Shown here: one piece after another, positions 7,222 to 15,681 of the stretch
Position numbering within the stretch: position 1 is the stretch's first letter
How the letters are laid out: each line of letters starts with the position of its first letter
Assembly: GCF_036346295.1 (NCBI RefSeq)
Contig: NZ_CP107819.1
Span: 248,001 to 312,000, forward strand
Length of the DNA stretch: 64,000 bases
DNA from: Streptomyces sp. NBC_00536
GTDB lineage: Bacteria > Actinomycetota > Actinomycetes > Streptomycetales > Streptomycetaceae
Reading direction: 5' to 3'
Translations under genes and position numbers: made by a program
The notes under the pieces: generated by a model
What the model saw: the letters and a program-made list of their open reading frames with translations, nothing else
The model's database searches: none
Told to the model about the DNA's origin: nothing

Positions 7222-8069
7222 GAGACCAGCAGGTCCGCCCACATCGACTTGCCCGGTGCCACGCCCCGCTGGTGCACGCCCCAGGCGACGGAGACCGAGT
7301 CGATGAGCATCAGTCCGTACCCGCCCCCGGCACGGCCCAGGGCGGGTACCGCGTCGGCGCCGAAAGGGTCGGCGTCCCGCCCGTCGTCCTCCGCATCGCC
7401 CACTTCGATCCGCAGGAGATCGCCGAGCGCCATCCGCAGTTCGAAGGCTCCCGCGAGCCCGTTCCCATTCCCGTTCCCATTCCCGTTCGGCACCCGGCCC
7501 GCGAGCAGTTCGGCGATCACCACCTCCGCCGCCTCCGAGCAGGCACCCCCGTGCGGGATCCCCCACTGCTCCAGTTGGTGCAGCGCGAGCAGCCGGGCGA
7601 TCCGCGCGCCGCGCCGGGTGGCCTTGAACCGCTGGGCGAATTCGGCCCCGGGACGGGCACCCGGCCGGCCGGGGTCCACGGAGCGGTCGATGTCGAAGAA
7701 ATGGTTCTCCATGCCGTACGGGACCAGGCTCCGCGTCTCGTCGAGCCACTTCGACAGCTCGCCCGCCGGGACCGCGAACAGGCAGGCGACCGCCGATTCC
7801 AGTTCGACGTAGACACGGTCCCCGCCGCCCGGCTCCGCGCCGCCCGGCCAGATCCGGATGCCCTCGTCAGCCACCGCCTCCACGCAGCCCCGGATCAGCA
7901 GGGCCCGCGAGACCACCCACGCGAGGCGGACGCCGTTGAAGATGCGGATCTCCACCTCGAAGGGCCGGGCCCGCTCGTAATGGAACGACCCCACGATGGG
8001 CACGGGCGCCTCACGCCCTCCCCGTCGTACGACGTCCACCTCGATGTTCCGGCACAAGCCCAGGGTCAC
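7209..8069 (-). CDS. SsgA-like domain fused to HATPase_c (anti-sigma-type) domain
   Basis: A 286-residue two-domain protein. Residues 1-135 resemble SsgA-like proteins that steer septation and peptidoglycan synthesis in streptomycetes: PVPIVGSFHYERARPFEVEI, a WVVSRALL segment, IRIWP and the ending VPYGMENHFFDID. Residues 150-286 resemble the GHKL ATPase fold of RsbW-type kinases: RRGARIARLLALHQLEQWGIP, ELLAG, and GGYGLMLIDSVSVAWGV. The N-box Asn expected after EL is Gly (about residue 191) and is followed by an (Asn-Gly)5 run encoded by a 12-bp repeat. The GTG at 8069 has a GGAG site. Convergent with the GntR gene and divergent from the kinase at 8310. Confidence 0.8.
   Translation of the reverse strand: MTLGLCRNIEVDVVRRGGREAPVPIVGSFHYERARPFEVEIRIFNGVRLAWVVSRALLIRGCVEAVADEGIRIWPGGAEPGGGDRVYVELESAVACLFAVPAGELSKWLDETRSLVPYGMENHFFDIDRSVDPGRPGARPGAEFAQRFKATRRGARIARLLALHQLEQWGIPHGGACSEAAEVVIAELLAGRVPNGNGNGNGNGLAGAFELRMALGDLLRIEVGDAEDDGRDADPFGADAVPALGRAGGGYGLMLIDSVSVAWGVHQRGVAPGKSMWADLLVSAPA
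7458..7489. repeat. 12-bp tandem repeat CCCGTTCCCATT
   Basis: About 2.5 copies of a 12-bp unit inside the ATPase half of the SsgA fusion gene, encoding alternating Asn-Gly exactly where the N-box should continue. Confidence 0.85.
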
Positions 8070-8309
8070 AGCACGAACTCCAGCGGGAGGGAAGAAGCCC
8101 CGCTCGTCGGCGGGGCACGGACACACAGGTCCCCATTCCATGCCGTGGACCCGCTCCTGCGCGGCCAGCGGCCTTCAACCTTGGTCGACGATCGGGTCGA
8201 CGAACGTCCCGCGCGCCGTTGACGAAGGACATCACCGTGCCGGGCGAAGGCGCGCGGGGCGGCGGTTAGCGTCGGCCAGTCCCCCAACCCCCCATCGACT
8301 GGATGGCGT

Positions 8310-9614
8310 ATGTCTCTTCTGCACCGGGCCATGGCAGCAACCACGGAAAGACGGCCGTGGGCGAGCGGACGTGCGGGACTCCGCGCGCCACGGACCGTCC
8401 GCTTCGTCCCCGGCCGCTGGGGCGACGCCGCCTGGACCGCTCTGATGGCCGTGTACGCGCTCCACGTCGGCATCACCGGCGACGAAGGCTTCCTCCACGG
8501 CAACACGGCCCGCAGCGCACTCTGTCTCACGGCCGCCCTGGGATTCCTGCTGCTCTGCCGCCGGTCGGCGTTCGCGTACTGCGCCCTGGCCGCGCTCGTG
8601 TTCGCGGCCACCGACTTCTACGTCCCGCTGACCGCGGCCGCCTTCGCCCTGGGCGTCGTGGACCGTGACCGTACGGGAAGGCGGCCCGGCGGCCGGGGCG
8701 CCGCCATCGTGGTCGGCGTCCTGCTCTCCGTACAGGCCGGGTTGCTGGGCGGCTACCGCCGGGCCGCCGTCGAGTGCCCGGCCGTGTCCGTCGACCCGCT
8801 CCTGCTGCCGTGCGGGTTCCTCGAATCGGCGTACCGGTCCGCCGCGGCCGTCATCGCCGCCTACGCCCTCGGCGCCTACTTGCGCCGCTCCGCGCAGATG
8901 CGCTCCCTGAACCGGCGGCTCGCACGCGAACACGACCTGCGGACCGAGCAGGCCAGGATCAGCGAACGCACGAGCATCGCCGGTGAGATGCACGACCTGC
9001 TCGGCCACCACCTCGCCCTCACCGGCATCTACGCGGGAGCCCTTGCACTCAAGACGTCGGTCTCCCCCGAGGTGAACCGGATGGCGCGGGTCGTCGTCGA
9101 CTCGAACACGACGGCGGCGCGGACCCTCCACCGCGTGGTGGAGATCCTGCGGCGCGAACCCACCGAAGACACCACGTCCGCACGGGACATGACGGCGCTC
9201 GCGGCCCGCGTCCGCGAGACGGGCTCCGAGGTGACCGGTCCCGAGAGCTGGGACGGCTTCGACGCACTGCCCGCGGTGACGCGGCGCGCGCTGAGCCGCA
9301 TGCTGCGGGAGGCGGTGACCAACATCGTCAAGCACGCCCCGGGGTCCCGCGTCGGCATCTCCTTCGTCCTGGACGAGGACACCGTCGAGCTGACCGTGAC
9401 CAACGGCCCCACCGCGCCGGGGCGCGCGACCGCCGCCCTGGCGGGCGGGTTCGGACTGGCGGGCCTGGAAGAGCGGATGGGCCTGCTGGGCGGCCTGCTC
9501 ACGGCCGGCCCGCGGCCCGGGGGCGCGTTCCGGGTCCGCGCCGTACTGCCCCTGCCGGACCCCTGCCCGGCTCTGTCCGCGCACACCGTCCCCCGCGGCC
9601 CGGAGGCCCCGTGA
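8310..9614 (+). CDS. NarL-type sensor histidine kinase
   Basis: A 434-residue membrane kinase. The N-terminal third has about five hydrophobic segments; the transmitter region has the HisKA_3 motif GEMHDLLGHHLALTG (phospho-acceptor His about residue 229) and a degenerate HATPase domain with an N-box (REAVTNIVKHA) and GGFGLAGLEERM. It autophosphorylates and should pass phosphate to the adjacent regulator. Its stop overlaps the next start codon by four bases. The region 8070-8309 upstream is the divergent promoter zone and shows no other gene. Confidence 0.88.
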   Translation: MSLLHRAMAATTERRPWASGRAGLRAPRTVRFVPGRWGDAAWTALMAVYALHVGITGDEGFLHGNTARSALCLTAALGFLLLCRRSAFAYCALAALVFAATDFYVPLTAAAFALGVVDRDRTGRRPGGRGAAIVVGVLLSVQAGLLGGYRRAAVECPAVSVDPLLLPCGFLESAYRSAAAVIAAYALGAYLRRSAQMRSLNRRLAREHDLRTEQARISERTSIAGEMHDLLGHHLALTGIYAGALALKTSVSPEVNRMARVVVDSNTTAARTLHRVVEILRREPTEDTTSARDMTALAARVRETGSEVTGPESWDGFDALPAVTRRALSRMLREAVTNIVKHAPGSRVGISFVLDEDTVELTVTNGPTAPGRATAALAGGFGLAGLEERMGLLGGLLTAGPRPGGAFRVRAVLPLPDPCPALSAHTVPRGPEAP

Positions 9615-10274
9615 TCCGGGTGTTGATCGTCGACGACGAACCGCTCATCCGCAGCGGTCTGCGCACCCTGCTCGCCGGGGCCGGCGACCTCGATGTCGTG
9701 GGCGACGCGGCGAGCGGAGACGAGGCGGTACGAAGATGCCTGCGCGACCCCGTGGACGTCGTCGTGCTCGACATCCACATGCCCGAGGCCAACGGACTGG
9801 CCGTCGCCGCCAAGCTCACCGCGCTGCCGCGCCCCCCCACGGGTCCTGATCCTCACCAACCTCGGCTCCGACCAGAACCTGCTGCAGGCGCTCGACGCGG
9901 GTGCGAGCGGCTTCGTCCTCAAGACCGCGGGCCCCGACTGCATCATCAGTGCGGTACGGCTGACCGCCGCCGGGGGCTGCGCGACGATGCCCGACCTCGT
10001 CAAGGGCCTCCTCGGCGCGGCCCGGCTGCAGAGCCCGCGCCGGGCCCGGACGGCCCGCGCCCGGCTGGACGTACTCAGCGACCGGCAGCGGGAGATCCTC
10101 GCGCTCGTCGCCCGCGGGGACTCCAACGCGCGCATCGGCCGGAAGCTGGGCATGACGGAGGGAACGGTGAAGACCTACCTCTCGCGCATTCTGACCCTCA
10201 TCCACGCCGAGAACCGGACCCAGGCCGCGCTCCTGATGTACGACGCGGGCTTCACCGATGAAGTCGGCAGCTGA
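9611..10274 (+). pseudogene. NarL/LuxR-type response regulator, frameshifted at a C7 run
   Basis: The first frame encodes a normal receiver start (MIRVLIVDDEPLIRSGL, phospho-acceptor in VVVLDIHMPEANG) up to ALPRPP; the rest of the receiver (RVLILTNLGSDQNLL, GASGFVLKTAG) and the LuxR-type DNA-binding domain (LSDRQREILALVARGDSN, GMTEGTVKTYLSRIL) continue in the +1 frame to 10274. The switch falls in CCCCCCC at about 9832-9838; one C fewer restores one continuous protein of about 220 residues. It may be a real frameshift, phase-variable tract, or sequence error. It is the cognate partner of the kinase upstream and lies directly before the TasA-like gene. Confidence 0.85.
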
Positions 10275-10426
10275 CCTTCTCAACAGTTCCGTTGACCTTG
10301 GTTGATTTTATGCGGCCGATACGGACAACGCCTTCTAGATTCATTCTCAGTCCACACGGACCGCATCCGATTCGGAATTCCGACCGGATGCCAGATATTT
10401 ACGAATACTTAAGAAACAGGATTATC
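10275..10426. promoter_or_regulatory. AT-rich leader upstream of the TasA-like gene
   Basis: A region of about 150 bases notably richer in A/T than its neighbours, with TTGACC near 10290 and an AGGA ribosome-binding sequence just before the GTG at 10427. It very likely contains the promoter of the TasA-like/SipW unit and perhaps sites for the adjacent response regulator. No defined operator is visible. Confidence 0.4.
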
Positions 10427-11011
10427 GTGAACGGCATCAAGCTCAAGACCCGCTTCAGCTCCAAGCGCGCCGCCGTGGCCGGTGCGGCCACCCTCATCGG
10501 CCTCGGCCTGATCGCGGGCGGCGGCTACTCGGCCTGGGACACCACCAAGGACGCTCCCAACAGCGGTACCGTCACCGCCGCCACGGTCACCCTCGACGCC
10601 GTCGAGAACCCCACGATGACCGACCAGTGGACGGCCAACCTGGACAACGCCCTTCCGGGCGCCTCGAAGGCCGGCTACCTCGACGTGTCCAACACGGGTA
10701 CGACCGACCTCACCGTGGCCGGCACCCTCAAGGCCGACACCAAGAGCAACGGCCTGGAGGGCGCGCTGACCCTCAAGGTCATCGAGAGCACCACCGCGTT
10801 CGACGACCAGGCCCACGTGCCTGGCGACGAGACCGTGATCTACGACACCGCGACGGTCGACCAGACCGGTGTGAACACCGACCTCGGCAAGATCGCTCCG
10901 AACACCAAGGTCTACCTGAAGATCGTCACCACCCTGCCGTCGGACGCCGACGCCACGTACCAGTCCCAGAAGGCGGCGTACGACTACGGGTTCGTCGGCA
11001 CCACCGCCTGA
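10427..11011 (+). CDS. TasA/CalY-family secreted protein
   Basis: A 194-residue protein with a basic N-terminus, a hydrophobic signal helix (AAVAGAATLIGLGLIAGGGYSAW) and a beta-rich mature region (TVTAATVTLDAVENPTMTDQW, LPGASKAGYLDVSNTGTTDLTVAGTL) typical of TasA/camelysin-type proteins, which in Bacillus form biofilm fibres and are processed by SipW. The GTG start at 10427 has AGGA five bases upstream. It is followed after a strong hairpin by a SipW-like peptidase gene, supporting the family call. A structural role at the hyphal or spore surface is inference. Confidence 0.8.
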   Translation: MNGIKLKTRFSSKRAAVAGAATLIGLGLIAGGGYSAWDTTKDAPNSGTVTAATVTLDAVENPTMTDQWTANLDNALPGASKAGYLDVSNTGTTDLTVAGTLKADTKSNGLEGALTLKVIESTTAFDDQAHVPGDETVIYDTATVDQTGVNTDLGKIAPNTKVYLKIVTTLPSDADATYQSQKAAYDYGFVGTTA

Positions 11012-11031
11012 TCCGGCACCCCGCCACACCA

Positions 11032-11062
11032 GCCGCCCCCGTCCTCCCCGGACGGGGGCGGC
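11032..11062. terminator. Strong hairpin between the TasA-like and SipW-like genes
   Basis: GCCGCCCCCGTCC (11032-11044) pairs perfectly with GGACGGGGGCGGC (11050-11062) around a five-base loop. Lying between two co-oriented, functionally linked genes, it probably attenuates readthrough so the structural protein is made in excess over its peptidase. Confidence 0.75.
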
Positions 11063-11119
11063 CCTCGTGCTTTCCCCCCACACCCCCTTCCCCCACCAGC
11101 AGAACCACAGGAGACCACC

Positions 11120-11680
11120 ATGGACGCGCAGACCCCGAAGGGTCCGGCGAGGACCACCTACCGCGTGCTCCGCGGGCTGCTCCTCGCCGCCCTCCTCACC
11201 GCGGTCACGGCCCTGGGCGTCGGCCGCTTCTGCTTCGACCTGCGGTACGTCCCCGTCCTGACGGGCTCCATGGCGCCGGGCATGCCCACCGGATCCCTCG
11301 TCGTGCTCGCCCCCCTCCACCCCAAGGACATCCGGGTCGGCGAGGTCATCGCCTTCAAGCCGCCGGCCCCGTACGGCGAGCCCGGTGGCGCGCCCGTCAT
11401 CCACCGTGTGCTGACCCGGACCCGGACGGACGGTACGACGGTGATCACGACCAAGGGAGACGCGAACCCCGTCGCGGACCCGTGGCGGATCCGGCTCGAC
11501 TCCGGCACCTTCGGCAAGGCCGTCACCCACGTCCCGTACGCCGGGGGCGCCGTGACCTGGATCCGCTCCCTCGGCGGGTTCGGCTCCGTCGCGATCGCCG
11601 CCGGGGTGCTCGTCCTCGCCCTGGGCCTCCGGGCCTTCCGCCGGGCCACTCGCATTCAGGCGGGCGATGCCACGGCGTAG
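11120..11680 (+). CDS. SipW/ER-type signal peptidase I
   Basis: A 186-residue membrane serine protease. The catalytic serine is in LTGSMAPGMPTGS after an N-terminal transmembrane helix; the downstream box has VIHRVL with His in place of the bacterial-type Lys, and TKGDANPVAD, both features of the SipW/archaeal-ER subgroup that process TasA-type proteins. A second helix closes the protein (SVAIAAGVLVLALGLRAF). Its position immediately after the TasA-like gene indicates that protein as substrate. Confidence 0.88.
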   Translation: MDAQTPKGPARTTYRVLRGLLLAALLTAVTALGVGRFCFDLRYVPVLTGSMAPGMPTGSLVVLAPLHPKDIRVGEVIAFKPPAPYGEPGGAPVIHRVLTRTRTDGTTVITTKGDANPVADPWRIRLDSGTFGKAVTHVPYAGGAVTWIRSLGGFGSVAIAAGVLVLALGLRAFRRATRIQAGDATA

Positions 11681-11709
11681 CCGCCGCGCCCGACCTCCTG
11701 AGAAATACC

Positions 11710-11748
11710 GAAGAGGCGCACGTCGATTCTTTCGACGTGCGCCTCTTC
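11710..11748. terminator. Perfect 17-bp inverted repeat terminator
   Basis: GAAGAGGCGCACGTCGA (11710-11726) is exactly repeated in inverted orientation at 11732-11748 with a five-base loop. It closes the TasA-like/SipW unit. Confidence 0.85.
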
Positions 11749-11874
11749 GACATTTCCCGGGATTCCGCCACCATGGTGTATCGATCTTCGACTTTCGTCG
11801 CCTGCCCGATCCTTAATGTGGTTCCCACGCCGGACACCAAGGCGCATTGCCCACTGCAAAAAGGAGTTCACGAA

Positions 11875-12300
11875 ATGTCGTACGAGCGAGAGGTACGGAG
11901 AATACTCACGGGGCGCTTGCGGCAGCTCACCGGCGGCGACATCGACGTGCACAGCGTCTTCACCTACCGGGCCGACGACCCCTTCGCCGTGTCCATCGGC
12001 TTCTCGTGTGCCGGAGAGCACATCGAGTGGTGGGTCGGACGGGAGGTCCTGCACGAAGGGCTGATGTGGCCGAGCGGGATACCGGGCGCGGACATCCGCG
12101 TCCTGCCATTGGGGCGCCACGGCATGTCGCCCAGCATCCTCCTGGCCCTCACGTCCCCCTTCGGGAGGGCCTTGGTCGAGTTCGCGACCCACGAGATCGT
12201 GGCGTTCCTCAACGCCACCGACCAACTCGTGCCGCAGGGCACGGAGTCGGCGGAGATCGACATGGACGGCGCGATCGCCGACATGCTGGGCAGCGCCTGA
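11875..12300 (+). CDS. SsgA-family sporulation/cell-division protein
   Basis: A 141-residue stand-alone SsgA-like protein (family length about 130-145): FTYRADDPFAVSIGFSCAGEHIEWWVGREVL, then a WPSG motif and VPQGTESAEIDMD, matching the family's conserved core and C-terminal acidic segment. SsgA-like proteins recruit septum and wall-synthesis machinery during sporulation. The ATG at 11875 follows a good AAGGAG site. It ends one base from the stop of the convergent penicillin-binding protein. Second SsgA-type gene in 4 kb; the other is fused to an ATPase. Confidence 0.88.
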   Translation: MSYEREVRRILTGRLRQLTGGDIDVHSVFTYRADDPFAVSIGFSCAGEHIEWWVGREVLHEGLMWPSGIPGADIRVLPLGRHGMSPSILLALTSPFGRALVEFATHEIVAFLNATDQLVPQGTESAEIDMDGAIADMLGSA

Positions 12301-12301
12301 A

Positions 12302-14560
12302 TCAGCCGGACGTCGGGCCGGGGTCGGGTGTGGGGGTCGGGGTCGGCGTGGGAGTCGGCGTCGGAGTGGGGGGCGGCGTCGGAGTCGGGGTGGGCGTAGG
12401 AGTCGGCGTCGGGGTGGGCGTCGGCGTCGGCGTGGGAACCGGAGGCCGCGGGCGGGGCGAGGAGCGGGTGGGCGAAGGGGTCGGTGTCACCTGGCCCGGG
12501 TCGCCCTGGCCCCAGCCCGGGGGCACGGTGAAGGGCTGGTTCCGCTGCCCCTCCAGAGCGCTGTTCATGTACGCGGTCCAGATGCCCAGGGGGTAGCCCG
12601 AGCCGTTGACCCGGTCACCGCCGCCGAGTCCGGCGAGGGACATGTGGGCGTGCGTGCGCGGGTCCTCCCGGAAGAGCCCCACCGTCGTGGCCAGCGTGGG
12701 CGTGTAGCCCGCGAACCAGGCGGAGGTGCCGTCGTCCGTGGTCCCGGTCTTGCCCGCGGATCCTCCGGGGCGGTTCAGGGCCCGCGCGCCCCGGCCCGTA
12801 CCGTCCTCGTCCCAGATGACTCCCTTGAGCGTCTGGTTCACCTCGTCGGCCACCGTCTTGCTGAACGCCCGCTCCGTGTCCTCCGTCGGCAGGTCCACCT
12901 GGTCGTCGCCGTGCGCGAGCCGGCTCACGGTGTGGGCGGGGGCGTGCACGCCTCGGGCCGCGAAGGTGGCGTACGCGCCGGCCAGGTCGATCGCGCTCGG
13001 GGTGACCGTGCCGAGCGAGGTGACCGGATCGCCCGTCAGGCTGGGCAGGTCCGGGAGGCCTGCGTCGAGCGCCGCCTGGCGGACCTTCTCGCCGCCGATG
13101 TCGGCGGCGAGTTGCGCGTAGACCGTGTTGGACGAGACGTCCATGGCCCGGCGCAGGCTGATGCGCCCGTACTGGCCGTCGTCCTCGTTGCTCAGGACCC
13201 AGGGCGCGCCCGAGTTCAGCACCGGTGTGCCGTCGGGGTTGCGGATGGTGACGTGGCTGTTCCCGTTGTAGGTGGCCTCGGGCGAGGTCCCGGCGCGCAG
13301 GGCCGCGGCCAGGACGAAGGCCTTGTAGGTGGAGCCGATCGGGATGTCGCGGCGGGTGGCGTCGTCGTAGTACTGGGTGAGGTAGTCGGGGCCTCCGTAC
13401 ATCGCGACGACCGCGCCGTCGCCGGGCACCACCGACGCGGCCGCCACGCGCACCTGCTCGTCGACCGCCCGGCTGCCGACGTCCAGCCCGGCGCGCAGCT
13501 CGCTGTCGACGGCCGCCACGAGCGCGTCCTGCTTGTCCTTCTCGAAGGTGGTGGTCACCTGGTAGCCGCCGGCCGCCCACTGCTGCTCGGTCAGCACCTT
13601 CCGGTCGCGGATCAGGTACTGCTTCACGGCGTCGACGAGATAGCCCGCCTGCCCCTTCAGCCCCGGCGCCACCTGGGGTGCCAGGGGCTCCGGGAAGGTC
13701 ATCCCGGCCCGGTCGGTGGCGGACAGCCAGTGGGAGCTGACCATGCCGTCGAGGACGTAGTTCCAGCGGGCGATGACCCGGGCGCGGGTCTGCGGTCCGG
13801 CCTGGCTGACGTCGTACACGCTCGGTGCGTTCAGCAGGGCCGCGAGGTAGGCGCCCTGTTCGGTGGTGAGGTGTTCGGCGTCCACCCCGTAGTAGGCGCG
13901 GGCCGCCGCCTGGATCCCGTCCGCGCCCCGGCCGAAGTAGCTCGTGTTGAGGTAGGCCTCCAGGATCTCGTCCTTGCCGTACCGCTGCTCGGTCTTGACG
14001 GAGAGCACCAGTTCCTTCGCCTTGCGCAGCGCGGTCCGCTCCTGGGTCAGGTAGTAGTTCTTGACGAACTGCTGGGTGATCGTGGATCCCCCCTGGGCGG
14101 GACCACCGCCCCGGACGTCGGCCCAGAGCGCCCGCGCGGTCCCCGAGGCGGAGAATCCCGGCTCCTTGTAGAAGTTGCGGTCCTCGGCGGCCAGGACGGC
14201 TTCCTGGACCGGCTTCGGAACGCGTGCGAGCCGGACGTTCTCCCGGTTGGTCGACCCCGTGGAGGCGATGGGGGTGACGCCGTCGCTGTAGAAGAAGGTG
14301 TTCTTCTGTGCCTGCACCTCGGCGTGCGCGTCGGGCACGGGGGTCAGTACGTAGAACGCGGCGCCCGCCCCGACCGCGCCGAGGACGGTGAGACCGAAGG
14401 TCGTGACCACCTGCCGGACCGACGGGATCCAGCGGGTCGCGCCGGTGCGTCTGCTCCGCGGATAGTCGACGAGCCGCCGAGTCCGCCCCCCGCCCTTGCT
14501 CCCGCTCCGCCGACGGGCGGTACCCCGGGATGGTGACGGACGACGGTCTTTGTTCCTCAT
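12302..14560 (-). CDS. Bifunctional class A penicillin-binding protein
   Basis: A 752-residue membrane-anchored wall synthase. After a basic cytoplasmic tail and one transmembrane helix come the GT51 glycosyltransferase domain (EAVLAAEDRNFYKEPGFS, then GGSTITQQFVKNYYL) and a transpeptidase domain with the three motifs IGSTYK (SxxK), SSNT (SxN) and GKTGTT (KTG). It polymerises and cross-links peptidoglycan outside the membrane. The C-terminus is a long Pro-Thr repeat tail encoded by 6-bp units. The ATG at 14560 was preferred over one at 14584 because of the AGGA site before it. Convergent with the SsgA-like gene. Confidence 0.92.
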   Translation of the reverse strand: MRNKDRRPSPSRGTARRRSGSKGGGRTRRLVDYPRSRRTGATRWIPSVRQVVTTFGLTVLGAVGAGAAFYVLTPVPDAHAEVQAQKNTFFYSDGVTPIASTGSTNRENVRLARVPKPVQEAVLAAEDRNFYKEPGFSASGTARALWADVRGGGPAQGGSTITQQFVKNYYLTQERTALRKAKELVLSVKTEQRYGKDEILEAYLNTSYFGRGADGIQAAARAYYGVDAEHLTTEQGAYLAALLNAPSVYDVSQAGPQTRARVIARWNYVLDGMVSSHWLSATDRAGMTFPEPLAPQVAPGLKGQAGYLVDAVKQYLIRDRKVLTEQQWAAGGYQVTTTFEKDKQDALVAAVDSELRAGLDVGSRAVDEQVRVAAASVVPGDGAVVAMYGGPDYLTQYYDDATRRDIPIGSTYKAFVLAAALRAGTSPEATYNGNSHVTIRNPDGTPVLNSGAPWVLSNEDDGQYGRISLRRAMDVSSNTVYAQLAADIGGEKVRQAALDAGLPDLPSLTGDPVTSLGTVTPSAIDLAGAYATFAARGVHAPAHTVSRLAHGDDQVDLPTEDTERAFSKTVADEVNQTLKGVIWDEDGTGRGARALNRPGGSAGKTGTTDDGTSAWFAGYTPTLATTVGLFREDPRTHAHMSLAGLGGGDRVNGSGYPLGIWTAYMNSALEGQRNQPFTVPPGWGQGDPGQVTPTPSPTRSSPRPRPPVPTPTPTPTPTPTPTPTPTPTPPPTPTPTPTPTPTPTPDPGPTSG
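12317..12440. repeat. GGCGTC/GGGGTC hexamer array encoding a Pro-Thr tail
   Basis: About 120 bp of GTCGGN-type six-base units at the 3' end of the penicillin-binding protein gene, encoding (Pro-Thr)n. Degenerate at the third positions, so likely maintained at the protein level. Confidence 0.85.
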
Positions 14561-14839
14561 GCGGCGGTCCTTTCGCTCCGGCAATGTCCGGTAATGCTCC
14601 TTGTGTGGTCTGGGCCGAAAGTGCCGGAGCGTGTCAACCGGAGGGAGGAGGTACCGGGCCGGGAGTTGCGCGGCCGCGGCCCACGGCGCCCGTCAGGGGA
14701 CTTTCGTTTACAAGCGGCGCTGCTCCGCGCCCACTTTCGTTGCAGGACGCGCGAAAGACTGGACCGGTCGAAAGGACGACACGCCTGCCGCGGAACGACC
14801 GGCGCGTGGACGTCACGCAAGCACCCTGAGGAGATCACC
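14561..14839. promoter_or_regulatory. Regulatory region with ACTTTCGTT repeats
   Basis: The divergent region between the penicillin-binding protein and a response regulator contains ACTTTCGTTTAC (14700-14711) and ACTTTCGTTGC (14733-14743), 33 bases apart, about three helical turns. CTTTCG of the second copy also forms an inverted repeat with CGAAAG at 14752-14757. The same ACTTTCGTTTAC recurs at 15569-15580. These look like binding sites for the neighbouring NarL-type regulator; inference. No gene seen in this stretch. Confidence 0.5.
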
Positions 14840-15502
14840 ATGCTGACCGTTGCGCTCGTCGACGACGAGGCCCTGGTACGGGTCGGTCTCCGCAGCATCC
14901 TGGAGTCCGATCCCGACATCAAGGTGATCGCCGAGGCCGAGGACGGCGTCGGGGCCCTGCAGGCCGTGCGGCAGCACCACGTCGACGTGCTCGCCCTCGA
15001 TCTGCACATGCCGGGCATGAACGGGATGACCTTGCTCAAGGAGATCCAGCGCACTCCCGGCGCGCCCCCGGCCCTCGTCCTCACCTCCTTCGCCGGTGAC
15101 GACCAGCTGTACGAGGCCCTGGAGACGGGCGCCAGCGGATTCGTCCTCAAGGCGGACTCGCCGGAGGAACTGATCCGGGCCGTACGGACCGTGGCCGAGG
15201 GGCGGATGGCCATGTCGGCGCCCGTGCTGAGCCGCGTCGTGAAGGGCGCCCTCGCGCTGCGCGGCAGCATCGTCGACCCCACCAGCCGCAGCCGCATCGC
15301 GTCGCTGTCCGTGCGGGAGCGGGAGGTGTTCCTGCTGCTGGGGGAAGGACTCAGCAACGCGGAGATGGCCCAGCGGCTGATGATGAGCGAGGGCACGATG
15401 AAGTCGTACGTCTCCCGGGTCCTGGCGAAGCTCAAGGCCGCCAACCGCACCCAGGGCGCCCTGCTCTCGGCCCGCCACACGGCGCGCAGCCGGGAGTACT
15501 GA
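14840..15502 (+). CDS. NarL/LuxR-type response regulator
   Basis: A 220-residue regulator: receiver domain (VALVDDEALVRVGL, phospho-acceptor Asp in LALDLHMPGMNG, Thr/Ser in LVLTSF, Lys in GFVLKADS) and LuxR-type helix-turn-helix (LSVREREVFLLLGEGLSNAEMAQ, MSEGTMKSYVSRVLAKL). The ATG at 14840 follows GAGGAG. No kinase gene is directly adjacent on this strand, so it is an orphan or may share the kinase at 17639-18814. ACTTTCGTT repeats upstream of it and of the next gene suggest autoregulation plus control of that gene. Confidence 0.9.
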   Translation: MLTVALVDDEALVRVGLRSILESDPDIKVIAEAEDGVGALQAVRQHHVDVLALDLHMPGMNGMTLLKEIQRTPGAPPALVLTSFAGDDQLYEALETGASGFVLKADSPEELIRAVRTVAEGRMAMSAPVLSRVVKGALALRGSIVDPTSRSRIASLSVREREVFLLLGEGLSNAEMAQRLMMSEGTMKSYVSRVLAKLKAANRTQGALLSARHTARSREY

Positions 15503-15681
15503 CGGCCCTCGGAGGCTGCCTGTGCCCTCGGGCGCGCCTTCGGCTCCACTTCAGCTGCCGTCGGCTCCACTTTCGTTTACCCGGCCGGTGATGGGGTGGG
15601 GTTCCGGGTGCCCGACCGGCAGCCCTCGCCCCTCTCCTCCTCCCCCTCCCCCGACTCACCGCCCGCTCCCAGGAGTTCACC
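15503..15681. promoter_or_regulatory. Promoter region with third ACTTTCGTTTAC copy
   Basis: CGGCTCCACTT occurs twice 21 bp apart (15541 and 15562), the second merging into ACTTTCGTTTAC (15569-15580). This lies upstream of the unknown gene at 15682 and matches elements before the response regulator. Confidence 0.45.
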
